From Tritrichomonas musculus (taxonomy: Eukaryota; Parabasalia; Tritrichomonadida; Tritrichomonadidae), in the NCBI GenBank assembly GCA_039105265.1, contig JAPFFF010000001.1:1612001-1676000 (forward strand): a stretch of 64,000 bases of DNA, given 5' to 3'. Position numbers and translations under genes: made by a program. Shown piece by piece: positions 1 to 8,600 of this stretch (the stretch's first letter is position 1; every line of letters begins with the position of its first letter). Below the pieces are notes generated by a model. The model did no database searches and was not told the DNA's origin. It was given only the letters and a program-made list of their open reading frames with translations.

Positions 1-1
1 T

Positions 2-679
2 TTAGATAATTATTGGATCAAAAATTATAACAAAATTGTTGAAGATATTGAATTACAAAATAATATGCATGCTGTTCGAATATTGAGACCAATTGATAAA
101 CATTTTAATTTTTCATTATTAGGTATTCATGTATTAAGTATGTCAAAAAGAATCATGAATGAAGTGATGTGTCTTGCATTTGATATTGGTTGCCATATTT
201 ATTATCAGGATACTGATTCAATGCATATTGAAATAAATGATTTACCAAAATTACAAAAAGCTTATAAAGAAAAATATAATCGAGAACTCATAGGTAAATA
301 TTTAGGTCAATTCCATTCAGATTTTCCAACTATAAATGGTCACAAAGAAATGCCAGAATCAATTGAATCATACTTTTTGATGAAAAAGATGTATATTGAT
401 AAGTTACAAGATTCTACAGGTGAAATTGATTATATGACTCGTGGGAAAGGATTAACTGAACAATCTATTAAATATGCTTATAAGAATGAATTTGATAATG
501 ATCCAATGAAATTATATAAATATTTATACGAAGGGAATCAACAAACATTTGATCTTACAAAAGGTCAACCATGTTTCCAAATGAATAAAAATATGACTGT
601 ATCAACCTTAAATGAATTCAAAAGAAGAATATCAACACCATATAAAGAAGGAAAGAGAGAAAAATATTTTGAATACTAG
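2..679 (+). CDS. polB: Family B (protein-primed type) DNA polymerase, C-terminal part
   Basis: The frame is open to the left edge, so this is only the C-terminal 225 residues or so. Polymerase motif C is visible as YYQDTDS (DTDS at nt 209-220), with the two aspartates that bind catalytic metal. Upstream is the palm/fingers segment LGIHVLSMSKRIMNEVM, and downstream a KKMYIDKL then RGKGLT segment typical of the thumb of Maverick and virus-like protein-primed polymerases. It would replicate the element from a terminal protein. Codon use and AT content match the following genes. The protein-primed subtype is inferred from the element type, because the TPR insertions lie outside the window. Confidence 0.9.
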   Translation, partial: LDNYWIKNYNKIVEDIELQNNMHAVRILRPIDKHFNFSLLGIHVLSMSKRIMNEVMCLAFDIGCHIYYQDTDSMHIEINDLPKLQKAYKEKYNRELIGKYLGQFHSDFPTINGHKEMPESIESYFLMKKMYIDKLQDSTGEIDYMTRGKGLTEQSIKYAYKNEFDNDPMKLYKYLYEGNQQTFDLTKGQPCFQMNKNMTVSTLNEFKRRISTPYKEGKREKYFEY

Positions 680-709
680 ATTGGCGGTTTTGACAGACCA
701 TTTTTATAA

Positions 710-892
710 ATGTCAAGAAGAGCAACCACTCAACCATTAATATCATTATCTGAGAGTGAAAGAATTGATAACGACTCTGGCGATTGCTGTTGTTCCAACC
801 CACCACCCAATTGCTGTTTGTGGACTCTTGTTATTCTCTTTGTGATGAACATCATTTTCACTTTTATTTATTTCTTACTTGCAATTGCATGA
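710..892 (+). CDS. Small tail-anchored membrane protein, unknown function
   Basis: A 60-residue protein follows the polymerase after 30 bp. Residues 1-25 are polar and Ser-rich; then comes a Cys/Pro cluster (DCCCSNPPPNCC), and the last 24 residues or so form one hydrophobic segment (LWTLVILFVMNIIFTFIYFLLAIA). This layout suggests a C-terminally anchored membrane protein with possibly acylated or disulphide-bonded cysteines next to the membrane. I do not recognise a family. Its place among element genes suggests a virion-membrane or host-membrane role, but that is inference. Confidence 0.6.
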   Translation: MSRRATTQPLISLSESERIDNDSGDCCCSNPPPNCCLWTLVILFVMNIIFTFIYFLLAIA

Positions 893-951
893 TTTAATTA
901 AACAATAAGCTTTTTTAATTTTTTTAATTTTTTATTTTGTCTCAAAAATAT

Positions 952-1278
952 ATGACAAAGACTAGGATCCGTTGGAATACTCAAAAAGTGAGAGAAGAAA
1001 TGGCTAAAGAAAATTGTATATTATTAGATGATTACAAAAGAGGAGATATTCGTATTCATTATTTATATGAAGGTAATGAATTTTCAGTAAGGTGGTCAGA
1101 TTGGATGAAAAAAGATAGGCCATCAAGACCACATTTGAAAGGAGGAAATAGAAAAATAACAAAATCAAAGAGTGTTGATAACTTAAATAAAACTTTTGAA
1201 GATCCTGAAAATGGAGAAGAGGAAAATGAAAATGAAGAAGATTTTAATGAGATAGAAAATGAATTACATCAAGAATGA
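952..1278 (+). CDS. Small charged protein, possible degenerate nucleic-acid-binding module
   Basis: Predicted 108 residues. I chose the ATG at 952; the frame is open a little further upstream but without another ATG. The first half (CILLDDYKRGDIRIHYLYEG, then SVRWSDWMKKDRPSRPHLKG) has the rhythm of the short beta-rich repeats often linked to endonucleases in large DNA viruses, but lacks their cysteines. The second half is a Glu-rich acidic tail after a basic KITKSKS stretch. It overlaps the next frame by 20 bp. Real function unknown; the domain comparison is a weak impression only. Confidence 0.55.
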   Translation: MTKTRIRWNTQKVREEMAKENCILLDDYKRGDIRIHYLYEGNEFSVRWSDWMKKDRPSRPHLKGGNRKITKSKSVDNLNKTFEDPENGEEENENEEDFNEIENELHQE

Positions 1279-1507
1279 ACTCAAAGAAATTAATGATACG
1301 TTATTCTTAATATTGGAATGGAGATTTGCAAATTCACAAGAAATGAAAAATTATTGGTTGAACGAAATATTCAATAAATCAATTGGACTATTTGATCAAA
1401 GAATTGTTTTAAATTTAAGAATTGCTAATCAAATTGATACTCATTTCATTAATATGTTAGAGCAATTTATATTAGAAAAGTTAGAGCTGGAAATAGGTTT
1501 GATATAA
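1259..1507 (+). CDS. Small helical hypothetical protein
   Basis: An 82-residue frame starts with ATG inside the end of the previous gene (20-bp overlap, a common arrangement in compact element genomes). The protein is predicted mostly helical, with regularly spaced hydrophobics (LFLILEWRF, FINMLEQFILEKLEL) that could form an amphipathic bundle. No family is recognised. The compact spacing to both neighbours and absence of in-frame stops in AT-rich DNA favour a real gene. Confidence 0.5.
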   Translation: MNYIKNELKEINDTLFLILEWRFANSQEMKNYWLNEIFNKSIGLFDQRIVLNLRIANQIDTHFINMLEQFILEKLELEIGLI

Positions 1508-1564
1508 AAAATATTTTTTATTTTTTTAAGAATTTAATGAAAAATCAAAAATAGAAGAGTAAAA

Positions 1565-2052
1565 ATGCCGTTGATGTTTGGAAGAGTAAACTCAAAATAT
1601 ATACGAAACCAAAAAATACGAAACCAAAAAATACGAAACCAAAAAATACGAAACCAAAAAATACGAAACCAACTGGAAGAGGTAGGAAACCAAAAAATAA
1701 TACAAATTCACAAGTTCAAGTTAATAAAGAACAAGCTCAAGTTAATAAAGAACAAGCTCAAGTTAATAAAGAAATAGCAAAGAATCTTGCTGCTCCAATT
1801 ATTGAGAAACCAAAAAGAAAAAGAGCACCAAATGGTTCAAGAAAACCAAACTATTCACGTGCTCCAAAATGGGCAAATGGTGTGACGAAAACTCTTGATA
1901 ATACTTATATTAATCCTGCTGATCTTGTGAAATTCTTTGCCGATCATCATATTCAACCTCCAAAGCAAAACACATATGCTGCATATATAGCGGCTTTGAA
2001 AAGATGGACAAAAAGTGGAAAAAGTGGACGAGCACCCAGAACCAAAAAATAA
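1565..2052 (+). pseudogene. Basic AT-hook-like protein, frameshifted within tandem repeats
   Basis: The ATG at 1565 opens one frame for only 70 residues, while a second frame is open from 1555 to the TAA at 2050-2052 without its own ATG. The second frame reads sensibly: Lys/Pro/Thr-rich repeats (KPKNT, 15-bp DNA unit), an AT-hook-like TGRGRKPKNN, three QAQVNKE-type heptads (21-bp unit), then a compact domain (TLDNTYINPADLVKFFADHH) and a basic tail ending RTKK. A one-base change between about 1590 and 1680 would join the two. I infer one basic DNA-binding or virion protein gene broken by, or misread through, a frameshift in the repeats. Confidence 0.6.
1602..1760 (+). repeat. Two short tandem repeats inside the basic-protein gene
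   Basis: A 15-bp unit (acgaaaccaaaaaat) is repeated about five times from 1603. It is followed by a 21-bp unit (caagttaataaagaacaagct type) repeated about three times from 1720. Both periods are multiples of three, so copy number can change without breaking the frame. The poly-A parts make indels likely and coincide with the inferred frameshift. Confidence 0.85.
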
Positions 2053-2078
2053 ATTTGATGTTATTTTTGCAAGTAAAA

Positions 2079-3557
2079 ATGCCAAAAAGAGTGAATACAA
2101 CACGATCAAATACAACACCAGAAGCGAAATCGTTCTTAAGAAAATTAGCAATTGATAATATGTTAAATAATAAAAATCAACCAGTATTAAATTCAAAAGG
2201 ATCAGCAAGAACTTTTTCATTTAAGGAACCAAGATATGACTCAAAAAGATTACCAAGTAATGACGTTCGAGTTATCCATAATGGTTATGCTTATACTTTT
2301 TCAAATGCAGAATGGACAGATCGAAAGAAAAGAAATATTGTTCCATTAAAAAGAGTTAAAATAACAGAAAAAGAAAAAGAAACGCACAAAGAATGGAAAC
2401 AAAGAAAAGCTGAAAGAAGTCAACAACCAAAAAAAGTCGTCATATCAGAAAATAAAAAACAATCATCAAAAAGTGAACGTGAAGGATATCTTAAAGATTT
2501 ATTAAATAAACCATCAACAAAGACAGAAAGAGAAATATCAGTACAAAATTTATTAAATAAACCAAAACAAAAATTCAAATCAATATCCCCTCTCTCAAAT
2601 AAAGAAGAAGAATTTATTTATTCAGTTTTGAATAGACCGAAACAAACAAAAAAGGCGAAAGATAGTGAGCAAACAAAAAAGACGAAAACAAGAGCAAATG
2701 TTCCTAGAGTAAAAGATTTTGTTGATGCAAATGAGAAGAAAAGATTAGATAAAATAAATAAAATGATAGCTAAATATGGTGAAATACCAAAAGCTAAAAG
2801 AATAGAAAAATTACAAAAATTAGGATATAATGTAGATAACAATACAGATGACGAAAAATTAAATTTCTGGTTACATGAAGCAGATTGTATTCAAAAAGGT
2901 CGATATCAATATTTATCTTATGGAACTTTATTAAATGCAATCAATTCAATAGACTTAGAAGATGTTGAGCTCAATCCAATTCCAGCAGATGCAACAAGAA
3001 TGGATTTAGCCCAAACAATGAAAGATATAGCAAAAGGTAAATTTGGGAAAAAATCAAAAAAGGCGAAAGATAGTGAGCCAAAACCGAAAAAGGCGAAAGA
3101 AAATGAGCCAAAACCGAGAAAACCACGATCTGAAGCAAAACAAAGAAATCAAGAATTGAGAGAAAAATATAAAGGAATTAAAATTGATAGTCTTCGAAGA
3201 TTACTCAGAAGAAATGGTATTGATTTTAATGAAACAATGAAAAGAAAAGAAATAATTGAATTAATTGAATCAAATAATCTTCAATATAAAAAGAGAGAAA
3301 GAAAGGAACAAAAACAGAAAAAGGTGAACGAAGGTGAACCAAAACCGATAACTGAAACAAATGAGGCAGTAGGAACACCCATTCCTCCTCCACCTCCACC
3401 GTCAGTGAGCGTTAGCGAACCCAATCCACCAATAACAGAAACAAATGATGCAGTCGGTACTCAAACTCAAAGACCTCCGTTATCTAATCGATCACAATAT
3501 GCTCAAACAATAGCGAAAAGATTAAATGAGGAAAAAAAAATTCCAGGAACAGAATAA
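2079..3557 (+). CDS. Large basic, repeat-rich protein with SAP/HeH-like module; may continue out of frame
   Basis: 492 residues from the ATG at 2079 (MPKRVNTTRS); an upstream in-frame ATG at 2004 lies inside the previous gene and is less likely. The protein is very rich in Lys/Arg. It has two near-repeats EREGYLKDLLNKPSTKTE and EREISVQNLLNKP, and repeats of the KKAKDSEPKPKKAKENEP type. A helix-extension-helix-like module near residues 370-410 (IKIDSLRRLLRRNGIDF then RKEIIELIESNN) resembles SAP or LEM-like DNA-binding folds. A Pro-rich linker with PIPPPPPPS precedes the end. A virion DNA-binding or terminal-protein-like role is possible but unproven. Coding signal continues after the stop in another frame. 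Confidence 0.65.
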   Translation: MPKRVNTTRSNTTPEAKSFLRKLAIDNMLNNKNQPVLNSKGSARTFSFKEPRYDSKRLPSNDVRVIHNGYAYTFSNAEWTDRKKRNIVPLKRVKITEKEKETHKEWKQRKAERSQQPKKVVISENKKQSSKSEREGYLKDLLNKPSTKTEREISVQNLLNKPKQKFKSISPLSNKEEEFIYSVLNRPKQTKKAKDSEQTKKTKTRANVPRVKDFVDANEKKRLDKINKMIAKYGEIPKAKRIEKLQKLGYNVDNNTDDEKLNFWLHEADCIQKGRYQYLSYGTLLNAINSIDLEDVELNPIPADATRMDLAQTMKDIAKGKFGKKSKKAKDSEPKPKKAKENEPKPRKPRSEAKQRNQELREKYKGIKIDSLRRLLRRNGIDFNETMKRKEIIELIESNNLQYKKRERKEQKQKKVNEGEPKPITETNEAVGTPIPPPPPPSVSVSEPNPPITETNDAVGTQTQRPPLSNRSQYAQTIAKRLNEEKKIPGTE

Positions 3558-4113
3558 TCACAAAGAAATATGAACCGAAAAAAATAAATTTACCTAACGT
3601 AGTTCATGTAAATCTTCCAATACAAAAACCAGAACCAAAACAAAAACAAAAACAAGTTATTACAACTCTTCCAAATAGTGAGAAATTCAAACAAAATATT
3701 ATTCAAGATTCAATAAAACCAACAAAAACGGTTCAAAAAGAGTCACCATTAAGAACTCTATATGATGATAATCCTGAATTTTATGATAATTATTTTGATA
3801 ATCCACCATCTGAATTTTATGATAATTATTTCGATAATCCACCATCTGAATTACCAAAACAAGAACCAATAGTCGAAATTGATTATAATTATGTTCCAAT
3901 TGAAGATGATCTGAGAATAACCAATTCAACTGATCAAAACAAAAACAAAAACAAAAACAAAAAGGAAAGTGGAGGTCCAAAGATGAGATATATAATGAGA
4001 TGGTCAAGAAATTAGAAAGGAAAGGAATTCCAATTCCTGAAGGTGCAACTATCAAACAATTAAAAGATTTAGATAAAACGGTTAAAGGGCAATCTGGTCG
4101 ACCAAAAAAATAA
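3551..4113 (+). pseudogene. Out-of-frame continuation of the basic protein gene (two shifts)
   Basis: Directly after the stop at 3555-3557 a different frame is open from 3551 to about 4014. It has protein-like content: KKYEPKKINLPNVVHVNLP, a duplicated FYDNYFDNPPSE and an NKNKNK run. A third frame then gives DEIYNEMVKKLERKGIPIP and ends GQSGRPKK at the TAA 4111-4113, exactly abutting the ATG of the next gene. None of these pieces has its own ATG. The shifts fall at or near A-rich runs. I read this as the C-terminal third of the gene starting at 2079, broken by small indels or by assembly errors. Confidence 0.6.
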
Positions 4114-4464
4114 ATGAAAGGTCAACGATATGTACACAAGTCAAAGTGGAAAATAATTTGGGTTATTGACGATGATGGTTCTAGAAAACCGTTTGTTCTT
4201 GATGAAAAAGGTTCATTGGCATTGATGTATTTTCCAAAGAATGAAAATAGAAATCTTCGAAAAGAAATACAAAAAATATATCCCAAAAAAACACTTCATC
4301 CAATTGGACCAATTCGATTTCATGATTTTAGAAATCAAGATAAAGGTTGAAATATTGGCTTATTAATAATATTTGGATCTTTTCTTGGATTTAATAAGAC
4401 TGCTGGTTTAGCACTAATTTTTTTATTAAAACTTCCAAATGCCATTCTTTTTATTTATTTTTAA
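4114..4464 (+). CDS. Small protein with hydrophobic C-terminal tail interrupted by in-frame TGA
   Basis: The ATG at 4114 immediately follows the previous stop. 78 sense codons lead to a TGA at 4348-4350. The same frame then stays open for 37 more codons, strongly hydrophobic (NIGLLIIFGSFLGF and LALIFLLKLPNAILFIYF), to a TAA at 4462-4464, five bases before the next ATG. The soluble part contains VHKSKWKIIWVIDDDG and YFPKNENRN. A membrane-anchored protein whose Trp TGG became TGA is the simplest reading; read-through or sequencing error are alternatives. Family not recognised. Confidence 0.55.
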
Positions 4465-4468
4465 AAAA

Positions 4469-4735
4469 ATGACTTTATCATTACCAAAAGCTTTAAAGGA
4501 CGATAGACAAGAATTAAGACATTTATTTAGTGAAATCAAAAGTGAATTATTTGATACATTTATGAATACAGATAGTTTTACTGAATCATGTGAATGCATG
4601 AATATTTCAAAAAATATAAGTGTAATAGAAAAAGAAATAGAAACAGATTTAAATGAACTTGAAGATATTATATTTAGGATGAAACAAACATTAGATCGCA
4701 CATTAGTCATCAAAAAGTATTTTCAAATTTCATAA
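4469..4735 (+). CDS. Small alpha-helical hypothetical protein
   Basis: 88 residues from the ATG at 4469, which follows an A-rich leader; a start at 4439 would lie inside the preceding hydrophobic frame. The protein is acidic and helical with heptad-like spacing (LRHLFSEIKSELFDTF, IEKEIETDLNELEDIIFRM), so a short coiled coil is likely. No family is recognised. It sits in the plus-strand cluster between the polymerase and the convergent fibre gene. Confidence 0.55.
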   Translation: MTLSLPKALKDDRQELRHLFSEIKSELFDTFMNTDSFTESCECMNISKNISVIEKEIETDLNELEDIIFRMKQTLDRTLVIKKYFQIS

Positions 4736-4755
4736 ATTTTTTCAGAAACTCAAAA

Positions 4756-5289
4756 ATGATTAAGAAAAGAGCAGCGAATGCAGGAGTAAATGCTAATATT
4801 TCGTTAGAGCCTTCAGCAGCTAGTCAAAGTACAAACAACTTAACAAATAATATAATAATTAATAAAAGAGATGATGGGAAAGAAGATATTGTTATAACTC
4901 GTGAAATTGAATTACCTGATATCAAAAATAATGAAATTGAAAAAGATGTTAAATATTTAATTTTAGAAACATATGCAAAAATATTATTAGATCAAGATAA
5001 AGCTTTAATTTCGAATTTAATATCTAAAAATTGTATTATTATACCAATTGCAAGTTTACAAGAAATAATCAAAACTATATTAGGTAAAAATTGTTCATCT
5101 GTAGAAATTTATATTGATGAAGATATTAAATGTTGTGCATCTAAAGCATCACCTATTCGAAAAATTGAAGCAATAAAAATAATTAATGAAGATGGTGAAA
5201 TGGTAACAGATTTCAAACAAGTTTATAACAAAGAATTTAATGATTTAGTTAATGTTTATCATCTTTGTTTGAAATATGTTGTTGTATAA
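4756..5289 (+). CDS. Hypothetical protein, 177 aa
   Basis: ATG at 4756, 20 bp after the previous stop, with an A-rich leader (ctcaaaaATG). About 35 polar N-terminal residues (Asn/Ser/Ala-rich, probably disordered) are followed by a folded-looking region with helices (DVKYLILETYAKILLDQDK, ASLQEIIKTILG) and strands (SSVEIYIDEDIKCC). It ends 10 bp from the end of the convergent fibre gene. It is the last gene of the left plus-strand block. I do not recognise the family. Confidence 0.65.
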   Translation: MIKKRAANAGVNANISLEPSAASQSTNNLTNNIIINKRDDGKEDIVITREIELPDIKNNEIEKDVKYLILETYAKILLDQDKALISNLISKNCIIIPIASLQEIIKTILGKNCSSVEIYIDEDIKCCASKASPIRKIEAIKIINEDGEMVTDFKQVYNKEFNDLVNVYHLCLKYVVV

Positions 5290-5299
5290 GATCGAACTT

Positions 5300-5666
5300 T
5301 TACTCTTTGAATACACAAACAATATTATCATTTATTTTTGCAGTTATGATTCCAATTGTTAAACGTCTTATTTTTGATGTTATTGGAGTATTTTCATCAA
5401 GAACTTTGAATTGATTATCTTCATCAATATAAATTTCATCACCAATTTCAAACCTTGATGAATCATCAACTTTGACCAAATAATCACCATGACTTGCAAA
5501 AAATTGAATTATTTTCTTCGTCAATTCGAACACAAATTCCAATAAATTCTTTCCAAGTACCTGTAGTTTTCACTGAACAAATACAATCTGTTGAATCTTT
5601 TTCGGTTGATTCAATCCATTGATTATCTCCTTTTATAAACTTTTCCTGTAATAAATACTGGTTTTC
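5300..5666 (-). pseudogene. Out-of-frame 3' end of the long fibre gene
   Basis: Past the fibre stop codon the minus strand keeps coding character in shifting frames: DFEIGKPVFITG, then GDNQWIESTEKDSTDC and TGTWKEFIGICV, then FEIGDEIYIDEDNQFKVLD and a final segment ending IVCVFKE at 5300. None of the pieces has its own ATG. The three breaks lie at short homopolymers (T run near 5687, A run near 5640, T run near 5505), each explained by one missing or extra base. The FEIG(K/D) motif occurs twice, suggesting paired small beta domains at the fibre tip. The end lies only 10 bp from the convergent neighbour, supporting that the gene once ended here. Confidence 0.7.
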
Positions 5667-8600
5667 CTATTTCAAAATCATCAATAAATCTTCAATTGGA
5701 GCATAATGTGTGATTGTATTTGAACCCCTACTGTTGACAGTTCCTTTGACATCTAAATTTCCAAAAATCTCGAATAGTCTTCCTGATGGAGAAACTTCAT
5801 AAGAAAATGCTATTGAATCATTCAAAATTACTTTCCAGCGGGCAGTATTGTATTGATTATAATATATTATTTTAGAACATTTTGTTGAATCCAAACCAAG
5901 AACTATATTTGATTCATATAAATTTGGATTTCCTTGATATACCTTTAAACAATCTGCATCTACACCATCTATTTCTAAATCACCATATGTTATAAAAACG
6001 TTATTATGAAAAATGGTATGATTTGCGTCCCAACCAATAATATTTGCACAACCTGTAACACCTAAAACACCTAAACCAGTCATAAAACCGAAAGTAGCAG
6101 CTTCATTTTCATTTGTACCTATGCCTGCTATTAACGAGATTTTTAAATCTGATTCTGTATTATTTGTATCTAATATTGTTATTTTCCGATTTATCGTTGA
6201 ATCACCCTCTTTGGAGACATAATTTGTCAAATCAACAGGTTCAGGAATTTCACTTTTCAATGCATAATTTGTGTCTGATTCACTTTTTGAATAAGAATAT
6301 GTTTTCAGAGCATATTGATCCAGATCGTCAATTGTCGCATAATCATCAGGGATTTCAGGAATTTCACTTTTCAAAGCATAATTGGTCAAATCAACAGGTT
6401 CAGGAATCTCACTTTTCAAAGCATATTTATCTTTTATGAAATTCATATTTGGAATACAATATTCGTCATAAACTTCAGGTTCGTATGAATAACTTACAGA
6501 CTCTAGGTCCACAACCCAATTTCCGTTATATCTGAATGTTCCACTGTAATAGAAAAAGTATATAGAAAAAGTATTTTCGCCTTTCTTGTAATGATAATAT
6601 TCAAGTTCTTCACTATCATACAAATATTCTCCTGAAATATCTTCATTATTACAAGAGCCTTTCACAAAAAGTGATGATTTCTTTAATATGTTGCATAAAT
6701 CTTCATCCAAATTTGTGATATAAGTTTCTTTATTTTCAGCATTTGTTCCGTTTACGAATTTTGTAGCGATTGATAATTCTTGAGTTATTTTCTCTGTTGC
6801 TAATATATCTGTTTTTAATGCATATTTTGCATCCGCTTCTTCTTTCGTATACAATTCTTCAATATTTGGTTTCTTAGCTAATTCTTGCTGAATAGTTTCT
6901 AAAGCAGTATTTACTTCGTCCGTTGTTGGATATTCAAGACTCAACATTGCAACATCATTTTGATGACTATTTACTGCTAATGCATTTATTTTTTCATCTA
7001 AAGCTTCAATATCAGATAGAAAAGCAATATCAGCTGGAGTTTTCTCAACTAAAAGTCTAATAAATGTATTCTTTTCAATAACACAACCAATTAATTTAGC
7101 ATCTGTATTTTCTCCAGTCAAGGTAATTGTTTTTCCTGATTTATCAATCCATGATAAATATTTTGTACGATATTCTTCAGATTTTGGAAGACCTTCCATT
7201 GTGATGCCATCTCTTGTTGTTGTTGTATCAACTCCTTTATAATCTGTTATGGTACCTTGTTCAATTTTGAAATAAACTCGTTTTTGACCTTCAGAGGTGA
7301 ATAATTTAAATACGCAAATACCATTATTTAATTCTTCTTCTGCAGTTAAAATTATTGGAACATCCATTTCATTAACTTTGATAACTATATCAATTGTATC
7401 CATTCTTGTTAATTCACTTCTGGAAATATAATCATTATCCATTTCCTCAATTTTATCTACAATTTTCAATAATGGTTTCTTCATTGAATCTCTAAATGAA
7501 TAACATAATTGTTTTCCACCACCTACTGTTAAAATTTGTTCTTCTTCTTTTTCATCAAATATTGGAATTGTTGTTGCACCAGATTCACACCAATATCTAA
7601 CACCAGATAATGAAACTCCATCACTTCTTGATAAATCTGCTAATTCCATTTCTGCATTTGATTCTACCCAAGCTTTCCACATATTACTAACAACACCAGA
7701 AATACTTTTTATACCAAATGATATACCTTTAGCACTAAAACCTATCAAACCAGCTACCATTTGAATATTTTGTCTTAATCTAATTTTATCAACATCAGCT
7801 TCTAATTTTTCAGTTATTTTTTCAGTTAGAGTCATTCTTGTTTTTAAATTTTCAACGGATTTATCTAAATTATCAACATCAACAGAAACAACATCAATCG
7901 TATTTGAAACTAAATTTAAATCTGATCTCATTGTTGTAATATTGTCAGCTGTAATAATTTTTGATGAAGTTATGTTGTAATCAGTATATAAAGTTGTTGC
8001 TGCATTTGGATTTGGACTCACTTCATAATATTGTTGATTAATTATATATTCAAATGGATTAGTATTTTTATCCCAATTAATTTCTTCAATTGGATCTACT
8101 AAATCTTTTCTTAAATATAATACTAAATCTTGATTCTCAATACCATGTCTTGATGAATAATCATAAGTTAATTTTTCAATTGTATCTAAATCACCTTTTA
8201 AACTCATATAATTTTTATCATAATCAGCAGTACCTGTATACAAATTTTCAGGAATAAAACTTAATCGATTATTATATTTTGGAGAATCAATTTTGAAATC
8301 TAAATATACTCTTTCCCAATTTGAAAAATTCAAACTATCTTTTTTCGTTGAATAACCATTTATATAAGCATGAACCGAAGCACAATTATAAATAACATCA
8401 CCTTCTAAATATTTTGGTAACCAAACTTCAACATCAAAATTTAAACCATATTTATCACCTTTTTCGATTGTACCATCTTTTAATAATACTTTCGATTCAA
8501 TATCCCAAATTCTTTTTAATTTTTCAAAGATGTTTGTTTCCCATTCGTTCTGATTAGTACCTACCAAAATATTTATTGGAGTTCTTTTAATCATAATTAA

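Noticed and set aside
6113-6439. Plus-strand frame rich in SNQQVQEFHFSKHN repeats
   Set aside because: Shadow of the repetitive fibre gene on the other strand.
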